A stretch of DNA of 22,964 nucleotides from CAXYVC01 sp964292295 (lineage in GTDB: Bacteria; Acidobacteriota; Holophagae; Holophagales; Holophagaceae). The notes beneath the pieces are model-generated. The model saw only the letters and a program-made list of their open reading frames with translations, did no database searches and was not told the DNA's origin. Where the stretch lies: assembly GCA_964292295.1 (NCBI GenBank), contig CAXYVC010000031.1, positions 1-22,964 of the forward strand, in the 5' to 3' direction. Positions 1 through 6,601 of the stretch are shown here, one piece after another (positions within the stretch are counted from its first letter, which is position 1; the number at the start of each line of letters is the position of its first letter). The translations under genes were made by a program, and so were the position numbers.

Positions 1-1
1 C

Positions 2-295
2 CCTTCGGGACCCCCCCTTCCCTCCTTCCTGGACGCCCTGTTCCGGGGCTTGCGCTTCTTCTACCTGCTCTGGGGGCGGCTGCTGCTGCGCACCTTCGCC
101 GTGGGGGGGCGCGTGCGCTTGCCCGAGTGGGTGTGGACCTGGCCCAGGGCTGCCGCCTTCCTCACGGGGCCCTGGGCCCGGGGCGTCCTTCTGGGGCTGG
201 CGCCGGTGGTGGCCCTGGCCGCCCTGGTGGAGGTGTGGGAGCTGGTGGACCGGCTGCTGGCCCGGGCCATGCACGACGGGGATCATGGGCACTGA
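2..295 (+). CDS. C-terminal part of an unknown small membrane protein (5' end outside window)
   Basis: An open frame runs from the left edge to a TGA at 293-295 with no stop, so the true start is probably outside the window; a TTG at 50 is the first possible internal start. The visible 97 residues have one aromatic/hydrophobic stretch (FFYLLWGRLLL) and a clear membrane segment (GVLLGLAPVVALAALVEVW), then a charged tail ending in DGDHGH. I do not recognise a family. The stop overlaps the longest possible start of the following LolC-type gene, so it is probably the previous gene of the same transcript. An envelope role is only a guess from the neighbours. Confidence 0.6.
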   Translation, partial: PSGPPLPSFLDALFRGLRFFYLLWGRLLLRTFAVGGRVRLPEWVWTWPRAAAFLTGPWARGVLLGLAPVVALAALVEVWELVDRLLARAMHDGDHGH

Positions 296-1547
296 GGGGA
301 GGTGGCGCGTGGCGGGCTTCGAGGCCTTCGTGGCGGAGCGCTACCTGCGCACGCGCAAGAAGGGCGCCTTCGTGCGCGTGATGGTGCGCTTCGCCCGCTG
401 CGGCATCGCCCTGGGCGTCTTCGCCCTGGTGGTGGCCACGGCCCTCATGAACGGCTTCCGCGAGGAGATCCAGGCCAACCTCTTCACGGCCACCGCCCAC
501 TTCACCGTGGCCCACCTTGGCGGCGATCTGCCGGATACGGCGGACGCCCTGGCCAAGATCCGCGCCACGCCCGGCGTGGTGGCGGCCAGCCCCATCCGCT
601 TCGAGCGCGGCCTGCTGAAGCCCACCGTCACCACCGCGCCGGCGGAGGCCGTCGCCGTGAAGGGCGTGGACCCCGCCTGCGCCGCCTCCACCAGCAGCAT
701 CCTGTCGGTGATGAAGGCCGGCGCCCCCGCGCGCGACCTGAAGGAGGGCGAGATCCTGGTTGGACAGGAACTGGCGAAGAACCTGGGCCTGCATCCCGGA
801 GACGGCGTGGTGCTGGGATTCATGCGGGTGGACATGGGCCTCGGCGGGCTGCAGCCGAAGTACATGGGCCTGAGGGTGGCGGGCGTCTTCGAGAGCCACA
901 TCAGCGAGTACGACCGCAACTGGGCCTTCATGCACCTGGGGGACGCCAAGGCCCTGGCCCGCACGGAGCAGGCCGAGATGATCGAGGTGCGCACCCGCGG
1001 CGTGGAGGCCATCGACGCGGTCAAGAAGGAGGTGCTGGGCCGCTTGAATGCCGGCGGGACCGGCGGCTACCTGGCCCACGACCTGCGCGACACGAACCGC
1101 GCCCTCTTCGTGGCCCTGCGCTTCGAGAAGCTGATGTTCGCGGTGATCCTCGGCCTCATCGTGCTGGTGGCGGCCTTCAACATCGTGAGCAGCCTGGTGC
1201 TGCTGGTGACCGAGAAGCGGCGGGACTTGGGCGTACTGCTGGCCCTGGGGGCCACGCCCTCCCAGGTGCGCCGCCTCTTCGAGCTGCAGGGCCTGCGCAT
1301 CGGGGCGGCGGGAACCGCCTGGGGTCTGGGCATCGCGGTGCCCTTCTGCCTGCTGGCGGACCGCTTCCGCCTCATCCACCTGCCGGCCTCGCTGTACGAC
1401 TTCATCACCTACGTGCCCTTCCGGCTCGGGGTGCTGGACCTTCTGGCGGTGGCGGCCTTCCCGCTGCTGATCTCCTGGTGGGCCGCGCGCTTTCCCGCCC
1501 GGCGGGCCGCGGCGGTGGACCCCGTGAAGGCGCTGAGGGCCGAGTGA
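285..1547 (+). CDS. lolC: LolC/LolE-type ABC transporter permease (lipoprotein release)
   Basis: Inner-membrane permease of the FtsX/MacB superfamily. In LolCDE it extracts outer-membrane lipoproteins from the inner membrane and hands them to LolA. The 420-residue length fits LolC/E (about 400) rather than FtsX (about 300). One membrane helix lies near residues 38-58, ending in the family motif ALMNGF. A large periplasmic domain follows (about 60-280), then three helices near 284-307, 336-360 and 381-400. The cytoplasmic coupling segment EKRRDLGVLLALGAT follows helix 2, as is typical. The C-terminus VDPVKALRAE is also typical. Two starts are possible: ATG 285 (11-base overlap with the preceding gene) or GTG 309, which has a good Shine-Dalgarno sequence (GGGGAGG, ending at about 302) and would give the family's usual short N-terminus. 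The downstream lolD supplies the ATPase; an RNase T-like gene lies between them. Confidence 0.88.
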   Translation: MGTEGRWRVAGFEAFVAERYLRTRKKGAFVRVMVRFARCGIALGVFALVVATALMNGFREEIQANLFTATAHFTVAHLGGDLPDTADALAKIRATPGVVAASPIRFERGLLKPTVTTAPAEAVAVKGVDPACAASTSSILSVMKAGAPARDLKEGEILVGQELAKNLGLHPGDGVVLGFMRVDMGLGGLQPKYMGLRVAGVFESHISEYDRNWAFMHLGDAKALARTEQAEMIEVRTRGVEAIDAVKKEVLGRLNAGGTGGYLAHDLRDTNRALFVALRFEKLMFAVILGLIVLVAAFNIVSSLVLLVTEKRRDLGVLLALGATPSQVRRLFELQGLRIGAAGTAWGLGIAVPFCLLADRFRLIHLPASLYDFITYVPFRLGVLDLLAVAAFPLLISWWAARFPARRAAAVDPVKALRAE

Positions 1548-2146
1548 TGGAGGCGACCATGCATGCCGAACCCTGGAGCGGCTACCTCTTCCTGGACACG
1601 GAGACCGGCGGGCTGGACCCCGCGCGCCACAGCCTGCTCACCCTGGGGCTCGTGGTGGGCGGTCCCGAGGGCGTGCGCCACAGCCTGGAGATCCTGCTGC
1701 GGCACGAAACCTACGACGTGACCGGCGGCGGCATGGCCGTCAACCGCATCGATCTGGCGAAGCACCACGCTGCGGCCCTGGCCCCGGATGCCGCGCTGGC
1801 GGTGCTGGACATCTTCCTGGAACAGCACTTCCCCCACCGCTGCCGCCCCATCACCCTGGTGGGCCACAACGTGGGTTTCGACCGCGACTTCCTGAAGGCC
1901 TGGCTGGAGGCCTGCGGCCGCACCTTCGAGCCCCGCTTCGGCCACCGCCTCGTGGACACCCATGGCGTCGCCGCGGCCCTGCGGGACGCGGGACGCCTTC
2001 CCCTCGAGGAGCTCGGCAGCAGCGCCCTCTTTGCCCACTTCGGCATCGAGGTTCCCGAGGAGCAGCGCCACACCGCCCTGGGGGACGCGCTGGCCACCTT
2101 CGAGCTGTACCGCCGTCTCGTGGCCCTGGCCGGAGGCGCCGTATGA
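1547..2146 (+). CDS. RNase T-like DEDDh 3'-5' exonuclease
   Basis: Predicted 3'-to-5' exonuclease of the DnaQ/RNase T superfamily; E. coli RNase T trims tRNA and other RNA 3' ends. The 199 residues match the length of RNase T (about 215). The catalytic residues are visible: motif I LDTETGG (D17, E19), motif II GHNVGFDRDFL (D112), and motif III HTALGD (H175, D180), which makes it the DEDDh type. The TETGG form and the AVNRID segment resemble RNase T more than DNA polymerase epsilon subunits. The ATG at 1547 overlaps the lolC stop (TGATG). A second ATG at 1559 has a better Shine-Dalgarno sequence (GGAGG, 5-base spacer) and may be the real start. The stop overlaps the lolD start (ATGA), so the gene is translationally tied to a lipoprotein exporter with no obvious functional link. 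Confidence 0.82.
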   Translation: MEATMHAEPWSGYLFLDTETGGLDPARHSLLTLGLVVGGPEGVRHSLEILLRHETYDVTGGGMAVNRIDLAKHHAAALAPDAALAVLDIFLEQHFPHRCRPITLVGHNVGFDRDFLKAWLEACGRTFEPRFGHRLVDTHGVAAALRDAGRLPLEELGSSALFAHFGIEVPEEQRHTALGDALATFELYRRLVALAGGAV

Positions 2147-2802
2147 TCGGTCAGGCGCTGTCCATCCGGGACCTGCACAAGACCTATCCCGGCGCCGAAC
2201 ACCCCGTCTTCGACGGCTACGGGCTGGAGGTGGCCGCGGGCGAGCTGTGCGCCATCGTCGGTGTCTCCGGCGTGGGGAAGACGACCCTGCTGAACTGCAT
2301 CGCCGCGCTGGACCACTGGGAGGGCGGGAGCATCGAGGCGGGCGGCGAGGCCGTGCCCGTGGGCCAGGCGGAGGCGGGTGCCCTGTACCGGCGGCGGCGC
2401 GTGGGCCTCGCCTTCCAGCAGCCCCACCTGCTGCCCGAGTTCACGCTGCTGGAGAACCTCACGATGCCCCTGCGCATCGAGGGCCGCGTGGACGAGGCCG
2501 GGTTGGCCTGGGCCCTGGAGCTCCTGGCCCTCGTGGGCCTGAAGGGCTTCGAGGGCCGCCTGCCGGGAACCCTGAGCGGCGGGGAGGCCGCGCGGGTGGG
2601 CCTTGCGCGGGCGCTGGTGCGCCGGCCCGCCTTGTGGCTGCTGGATGAGCCCACGGGGAACCTGGATCCGGACACGGCGGAGGAGGTCTTCGGCTTCCTG
2701 CTGCGCCTGCACGGGGAGCTGCGCCCCACCACCCTGATGGTCACCCACAACCCCGCCCTGGCCGCCCGCTGCGAGCGGGTGGTGCGCCTGGGCCGCGCCT
2801 GA
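2143..2802 (+). CDS. lolD: LolD-type ABC transporter ATP-binding protein
   Basis: Cytoplasmic ATPase that powers lipoprotein release together with the LolC-type permease upstream. All ABC motifs are present in the 219 residues: Walker A GVSGVGKTT (40-48), Q-loop FQQPHLLPEFTLLENL (from 91), signature LSGGE (144-148), Walker B LWLLDEPTGNLD with D168/E169, and the H-loop histidine in VTHN (H202). 'QQPHLLPEFTLLENLTMPL' is the characteristic form of the LolD/MacB subgroup. The ATG at 2143 overlaps the stop of the exonuclease gene by 4 bases. MacB- or FtsE-type use is possible from this subunit alone, but the LolC-type partner makes LolD the best reading. Confidence 0.88.
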   Translation: MIGQALSIRDLHKTYPGAEHPVFDGYGLEVAAGELCAIVGVSGVGKTTLLNCIAALDHWEGGSIEAGGEAVPVGQAEAGALYRRRRVGLAFQQPHLLPEFTLLENLTMPLRIEGRVDEAGLAWALELLALVGLKGFEGRLPGTLSGGEAARVGLARALVRRPALWLLDEPTGNLDPDTAEEVFGFLLRLHGELRPTTLMVTHNPALAARCERVVRLGRA

Positions 2803-2810
2803 GATCCGCG

Positions 2811-3908
2811 ATGCGTTCCCTGCTGCTTTCCCTTGGCCTGCTGCTCGGGCTCGCCGCGCCCCTCTTCCCGCGGGTCCAGGCGACTGCCGTCGCATCCCTC
2901 GCGGAGGACGACGGTCCCTACGTCCTCTGGGAGGGGCGTGAGGCGAAGGTGCTGAGGATCCTCCAGGGACGCGTGGAGGAGGCGCGCCTGCGCAAGCCCT
3001 GGATCCTGGCCCTGCCTGGAGGGGGAACGCTCGCGCTGCGCCCGGAGGCCCCCGCGCCCGTCCGGGTCCAGGAACCCGCGCCGGCGCGGATCGCCGCCCT
3101 CAGCGACGTCCACGGCAACCTGGACAGCATGAAGGCGCTGCTGAGGGCCCACATGGTGGTGGACCCGCGCGGTGCCTGGAGCTTCGGGAAGGGCCACCTC
3201 GTGGTGGTGGGGGACGTGATGGACCGCGGCTCCCAATGCATCGAGGCCTATTGGTACCTGCGGGGCCTCCAGGCCCAGGCCGCCAAGGCCGGGGGGCGCG
3301 TGCACGTGCTGCTGGGCAACCACGAGATGATGGTGCTGGGCGGGCAGCTGCGGTACGTGAACCCGAAGTACGCACGCAGCGGTGCCCTCCTGGGGCGCGA
3401 CCTGCGGGGCCTCCTGGGGCCCGACACCGAGCTGGGGCGCTGGCTGCGTGCCTGCCCCGGCATGCTGAAATTGGGCGATACGCTCTTCGTGCACGGCGGC
3501 CCGAGCCCCGCCCTGCTGCGGGAGGGGCGCGACCTGGAGGCCCTGAACGCGGCCCTGCGCCGGGCCCTCGACGTGCGGGACGACGCCAGCCGGGCCTTTG
3601 TGGGTGCGGAGGGTCCCCTCTGGTACCGTGGCCTGCTGCCCGGCGCCCTGCCCGGAAGGCCCGAGGCCACGGAGGCCGAGGTGGAGGAACTGCTGCAGGC
3701 CTTCGGCGTGTCCCGCATCGTGGTGGGCCACACCACCCTGAAGACCGTGACGCCCTTCCACGGCGGGCGCGTGATCGGCATCGACGCGGGCCTGAAGGAC
3801 GGGCGTCCCGGCGAGCTGCTCCTGTTGGAGAAGGCGCGCACCCGGCGCGGTCTGGCCGACGGGCGGTGCCTCGCCCTGGAACCCTCGCCCACGCCCTTCG
3901 CGGACTGA
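2811..3908 (+). CDS. Secreted Shewanella-like (SLP/PPP-type) metallophosphatase
   Basis: Calcineurin-like metallophosphoesterase of the PPP superfamily. It has the two-metal motifs in order: SDVHGN (D99, H101), GDVMDRG (D135, D138, R139), GNHE (N170, H171), FVHGG (H228) and VVGHTTL (H307). 'GNHEMMVLGGQLRYVNPKY' is typical of bacterial Shewanella-like phosphatases, which act on phosphorylated Ser/Thr/Tyr peptides in vitro. A signal peptide (MRSLLLSLGLLLGLAAPLFP, residues 1-20) indicates secretion to the periplasm. About 70 residues of non-catalytic sequence separate it from the phosphatase domain. The start lies 8 bases after lolD, so cotranscription is likely. The physiological substrate is unknown, and a periplasmic PPP-type phosphatase is unusual because phosphoprotein substrates there are few. 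Confidence 0.8.
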   Translation: MRSLLLSLGLLLGLAAPLFPRVQATAVASLAEDDGPYVLWEGREAKVLRILQGRVEEARLRKPWILALPGGGTLALRPEAPAPVRVQEPAPARIAALSDVHGNLDSMKALLRAHMVVDPRGAWSFGKGHLVVVGDVMDRGSQCIEAYWYLRGLQAQAAKAGGRVHVLLGNHEMMVLGGQLRYVNPKYARSGALLGRDLRGLLGPDTELGRWLRACPGMLKLGDTLFVHGGPSPALLREGRDLEALNAALRRALDVRDDASRAFVGAEGPLWYRGLLPGALPGRPEATEAEVEELLQAFGVSRIVVGHTTLKTVTPFHGGRVIGIDAGLKDGRPGELLLLEKARTRRGLADGRCLALEPSPTPFAD

Positions 3909-3932
3909 GCGGGGCCTTTCCGTAAACGCCCC

Positions 3933-3961
3933 TTGACGCGGCGATCAATGTACTCAAGATT
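3933..3961 (+). promoter_or_regulatory. Candidate promoter of the blaI-blaR1 operon
   Basis: TTGACG at 3933-3938 matches the -35 consensus in 5 of 6 positions. A weak -10 (AAGATT, 3956-3961) follows at a 17-base spacing and lies inside the first palindrome of the operator, so a bound repressor would block polymerase. The region is visibly less GC-rich than its surroundings. The -10 is poor, so the exact transcription start is uncertain. Confidence 0.5.
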
Positions 3962-3983
3962 GAGTAGACATTCTTGAGTACAT
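3948..3983 (+). promoter_or_regulatory. BlaI/MecI-type operator (nested inverted repeats)
   Basis: A 16-bp perfect palindrome, TACTCAAGATTGAGTA (3951-3966; 7-bp arms, 2-bp centre), has the size and TAC...GTA ends of known BlaI/MecI operators. A larger inverted repeat encloses it: ATGTACTCAAG at 3948-3958 and CTTGAGTACAT at 3973-3983. A third TTGAGTA half-site at 3974-3980 could form a second, imperfect 16-bp site (3965-3980). The array ends 2 bases before the blaI ATG at 3986, so the repressor would cover both the -10 region and the start codon. Autoregulation of blaI-blaR1 is typical of the family. Confidence 0.8.
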
Positions 3984-3985
3984 CC

Positions 3986-4366
3986 ATGACCCCCACGACA
4001 CCCCTGCGTCCGACCGAAGCCGAGCTGAAGCTCCTCAAGATCCTGTGGGAGCTGGGCCCCTCCTCCGTGAAGGAGGTGCACGCGGCCCTCATCCGCCAGC
4101 AGGCCTATACCTACACCGGTGCGCTGCGCATGCTGCAGGTGATGCATGAAAAGGGGCTGGTGGCGCGGGACGAGAGCTCCCGCTCCCACGTCTACCGCGC
4201 GGCCCATCCCCGGTCGGAGATGGAGTCGGGCCTCGTGTCCGACCTGCTGGAACGGGTCTTCGGCGGCAGCGCGCTGGCGCTCGTGCAGGCGGCGCTGAAG
4301 GCCGGCGCCGTCTCCGAGGACGAGAAGGGCCGCATCCGTACCCTGCTCGGGCGGAAGGGGAAGTGA
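3986..4366 (+). CDS. blaI: BlaI/MecI-family transcriptional repressor
   Basis: Small winged-helix repressor that binds palindromic operators as a dimer and is inactivated through a BlaR1-type membrane protease. The 126 residues match the family length. The N-terminal winged helix (about 9-75) shows the typical pattern PTEAELKLLKILWELGPSS, V-KEVHAAL, YTYTGALRMLQVMHEKGLVAR, HVYRA. The C-terminal dimerisation part includes LLERVFGGSALALVQAALK. The start is placed at ATG 3986 because the protein then begins just before the conserved domain; a TTG at 3974 lies inside the operator. No Shine-Dalgarno sequence precedes it. Its stop overlaps the ATG of the M56 gene (TGATG), so sensor and repressor are translationally coupled. 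The gene need not concern beta-lactams, since the partner lacks a penicillin-binding domain. Confidence 0.9.
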   Translation: MTPTTPLRPTEAELKLLKILWELGPSSVKEVHAALIRQQAYTYTGALRMLQVMHEKGLVARDESSRSHVYRAAHPRSEMESGLVSDLLERVFGGSALALVQAALKAGAVSEDEKGRIRTLLGRKGK

Positions 4367-6105
4367 TGGACGCGTCCCGCCTCGTCGTGGCCCTCGGTTG
4401 GGCCCTGGTGCACTCCTTCTGGATGCTCGCGCTGGTGGGCCTGGCCGCGGCGCTGCTGATGCGCTGGGCCGGGGCGGGTCGTCCCGGGCTGCAGCACGCC
4501 CTCGCGTGGGCTGCTCTGTTGCTCTGTCTGGCGCTGCCCATGGCCGTCTTCATCCACCGGTTGGATGGGGCCTGGGAAGGCGGACTGGCGCAGGGCATGG
4601 CCACAGCCGTACCGGCCGTCCAGGGGGCGGCACCCCTGCCCGTGGCATCCTCCTGGGGAGACCGTGGTCGGGAGCTGCTGCTGAGTGCCTTCCCGTGGAT
4701 CACGGGCGCGTGGGCCCTCGGGAGCGGGCTCATGGCCCTGCGTCTGGCGGGCGGATGGCGCACCGCGCGCCGCTGGAGGCGCGAGGCGGGGGCGCCCCCC
4801 CCGGCCTGGGCCGCCCGCCTGCGGTCCCTGGGTTTCCGCATGGGACTGCGTGCCGACGTGGAACTGAAGGTCACCCCGCGCCTGGCCACGCCGGCGGCGC
4901 TCGGCGTGTGGCGCCCGGTGGTGTTGCTGCCCGCGGCCTGCCTCGCGGGGCTGCCGGAGGCCTACCTGGAGGCCCTGCTGGCCCACGAATTGGCCCACGT
5001 CCTTCGCCACGACTACCTCTTCAATCTCTTGCAGAGCGTCCTCGAGGTGCTGCTCTTCCACCACCCGACGGTGTGGTGGCTCTCCCGGCGGATCCGGAGC
5101 CTCCGGGAGCACCTCGCGGACGATCTGGCGGCCCGGGCCCTTGGCGAACCGCGGCGCCTGGCCCTGGCCCTCGATGCGCTGGACGACCTTGCGGCCGTCC
5201 GTCCCCTGACCCCTCATCTGGCCGTGACGGCCCTCGGAGGTACCTTGTTCGACCGCGTCCAACACCTGCTGCACCCCGCGCAGCCCGCTGCTCGCCCGGG
5301 CTGGTTGCCCGCCACGCTGCTGGTTCTTCTGCTGCCCTGCGCGGCCCTCTGCCTGAAGGCGGCCATGCCTTCCCCCGCCATCCCCGGGGAGCCCGCCCTG
5401 GTGGCCGAGCTCGACGCCCTGGCCGCGAAGGAGGGCCTGGACCCCCAGCTGCTCCGCGCCGTGGCCTGGGCGGAGAGCGGCCTGGCGCGTCAGGCCCGGA
5501 GCCCCATGGGCGCCCTCGGCGTGCTCCAGGTCCTCCCGGAGACGGCCCGGGCCTGCGGTGCCACGGATCTGGCCGACCCCGCCCAGGTCATGGCGGCCGG
5601 CGCGCGGCATCTGCGCTCCCTGCTGGATCGGTACCAGGGCGATGTGTCGAAGGCCCTGGCCGCCTACAACGGCGGCGTGGAGGCCGCCGACGCCGGACGC
5701 CTTGGCGAGGAGACCCGCGCCTACGTGCCGCTGGTGCTGGACCTCTGGCGGGCCCGGGCCGTCCAGCCCGAGCATCCCTTGGGAGCCGGCTGCGCCGAGG
5801 GCGTGCTGCGCCGGCTGGCCGACGGCAGCTGGATGCTCGCCGCACGCTTCAGCGTCCAGGGCAATCTGGACTTCGATGTGGTGGAAGACGGGCCCGGTGG
5901 TGCCGTCCTCTGTCACTTCCGCGCTGGATCCGCGCCGGGCGAGGCGCCTGCCGCCACGTGGCCGGAATCCCGCCCGAAGCTCCGCTTCCACGCCAAGGAG
6001 GGCGTGCCGGTCCTCCTGCGCTGCCGCTCCGGTCAGGCGCGGGGGGAGGCGCGCCTCGTGCTGGACGGCACCTGGAAGACCTTCGCCTTTGCCATGAAGT
6101 CCTAG
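4366..6105 (+). CDS. BlaR1-like M56 membrane metalloprotease fused to a lytic transglycosylase (SLT) domain
   Basis: Predicted membrane sensor-protease of 579 residues. The N-terminal part has three helices (about 6-32, 41-62, 105-125), followed by an M56 zinc protease domain with HELAH at 207-211 and the downstream REHLADD segment (E248 is the likely third metal ligand). A fourth helix (about 312-331) leads outside. In BlaR1 a penicillin-binding sensor follows; here residues about 345-465 form a family-1 lytic transglycosylase domain: AWAESGL with catalytic-type E370, SPMGALGVLQVLPETA (379-394) and AAYNGG (432-437). The last ~115 residues look beta-rich and unrecognised. No SxxK/SxN/KTG penicillin-binding motifs were seen. 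The ATG at 4366 overlaps the blaI stop and follows a GGGGAAG Shine-Dalgarno sequence; the GTG at 4363 is less likely. Inference: peptidoglycan binding or cleavage outside activates the inner protease, which relieves BlaI repression. Confidence 0.88.
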   Translation: MDASRLVVALGWALVHSFWMLALVGLAAALLMRWAGAGRPGLQHALAWAALLLCLALPMAVFIHRLDGAWEGGLAQGMATAVPAVQGAAPLPVASSWGDRGRELLLSAFPWITGAWALGSGLMALRLAGGWRTARRWRREAGAPPPAWAARLRSLGFRMGLRADVELKVTPRLATPAALGVWRPVVLLPAACLAGLPEAYLEALLAHELAHVLRHDYLFNLLQSVLEVLLFHHPTVWWLSRRIRSLREHLADDLAARALGEPRRLALALDALDDLAAVRPLTPHLAVTALGGTLFDRVQHLLHPAQPAARPGWLPATLLVLLLPCAALCLKAAMPSPAIPGEPALVAELDALAAKEGLDPQLLRAVAWAESGLARQARSPMGALGVLQVLPETARACGATDLADPAQVMAAGARHLRSLLDRYQGDVSKALAAYNGGVEAADAGRLGEETRAYVPLVLDLWRARAVQPEHPLGAGCAEGVLRRLADGSWMLAARFSVQGNLDFDVVEDGPGGAVLCHFRAGSAPGEAPAATWPESRPKLRFHAKEGVPVLLRCRSGQARGEARLVLDGTWKTFAFAMKS

Positions 6106-6128
6106 GGGGGCATGGAGCCCGCCGTCCG

Positions 6129-6566
6129 TCAGTCCAGGCGCTCGGCGGGCAGGCCCCTGGCCCTTCGTTCCTCCAGGTGGCCCTGGAGGATGACGGCGGC
6201 CGCGGCGGCGTCCAGCTTGGCCTTCCGGTCCTTGGGCTTCACGCCGCGCTGGGCCAGCAGGCGTTCCGCCTCGGCGCTGGTGAGGTGCTCGTCGGCAAAG
6301 CGCAGGGGCAGCCCCGTGCGGGCGGCCAGCGCCTCGCCGAAGGCGCGGGCGAGGGGTGCGGTGGCGCTCTCCGTACCGTCGTGGTGGCGGGGAAGGCCCA
6401 CCAGCAGGGCTTCGACGCCTTCCGCCTTCGCCAGGGATGCCAAGCGCGCGAGGCTGACCTCGCCTTCCATGGGCCACACCTCGAAGGGGCTCGACAGGAT
6501 CTCCAGCGCATCGCAGAAGGCGATGCCCAGCTTCTTCGTCCCGTGGTCCAGGGCCATCCAGCGCAT
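6129..6566 (-). CDS. ruvX: RuvX/YqgF-family RNase H-fold nuclease
   Basis: YqgF/RuvX proteins are RNase H-fold nucleases linked to 16S rRNA 5' processing and Holliday-junction resolution. The 145 residues match the family (about 140). Conserved acidic sites are visible: D7 in ALDHGTKKLGIA, E93 in ADEHLTSAEAE, and D119 in KLDAAAAAVILQGHL. VGLPRHHDGT is the typical central motif. The gene converges with the BlaR1-SLT gene (23 bases between stops) and is divergent from the lipocalin gene. A TAGGAT hexamer lies 6 bases before the ATG and there is no Shine-Dalgarno sequence, so the message may be leaderless. Confidence 0.9.
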   Translation of the reverse strand: MRWMALDHGTKKLGIAFCDALEILSSPFEVWPMEGEVSLARLASLAKAEGVEALLVGLPRHHDGTESATAPLARAFGEALAARTGLPLRFADEHLTSAEAERLLAQRGVKPKDRKAKLDAAAAAVILQGHLEERRARGLPAERLD

Positions 6567-6572
6567 GGAATC

Positions 6573-6578
6573 ATCCTA
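6573..6578 (-). promoter_or_regulatory. Candidate -10 element for ruvX
   Basis: On the minus strand TAGGAT (TAnnnT pattern) ends 6 bases before the ruvX ATG. With usual -10 to +1 spacing, transcription would start at or next to the start codon. No convincing -35 is visible. Confidence 0.35.
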
Positions 6579-6601
6579 GCTCCCGCGGCATCCCATCCCC
6601 C

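Noticed and set aside
285..2802. FtsX/FtsE reading of the ABC permease-ATPase pair, tempting because of nearby division genes
   Set aside because: The permease is about 420 residues with ALMNGF and the four-helix LolC/E plan; FtsX is about 300 residues. The ATPase also has LolD/MacB-type motifs.
5400..6105. Penicillin-binding sensor domain as in classical BlaR1
   Set aside because: No SxxK, SxN or KTG motif set is present; the region shows SLT motifs instead.
4192..6477. Long minus-strand frame opposite the BlaR1-SLT gene
   Set aside because: Compositionally biased translation without motifs, exactly antisense to a gene with HELAH and SLT motifs.
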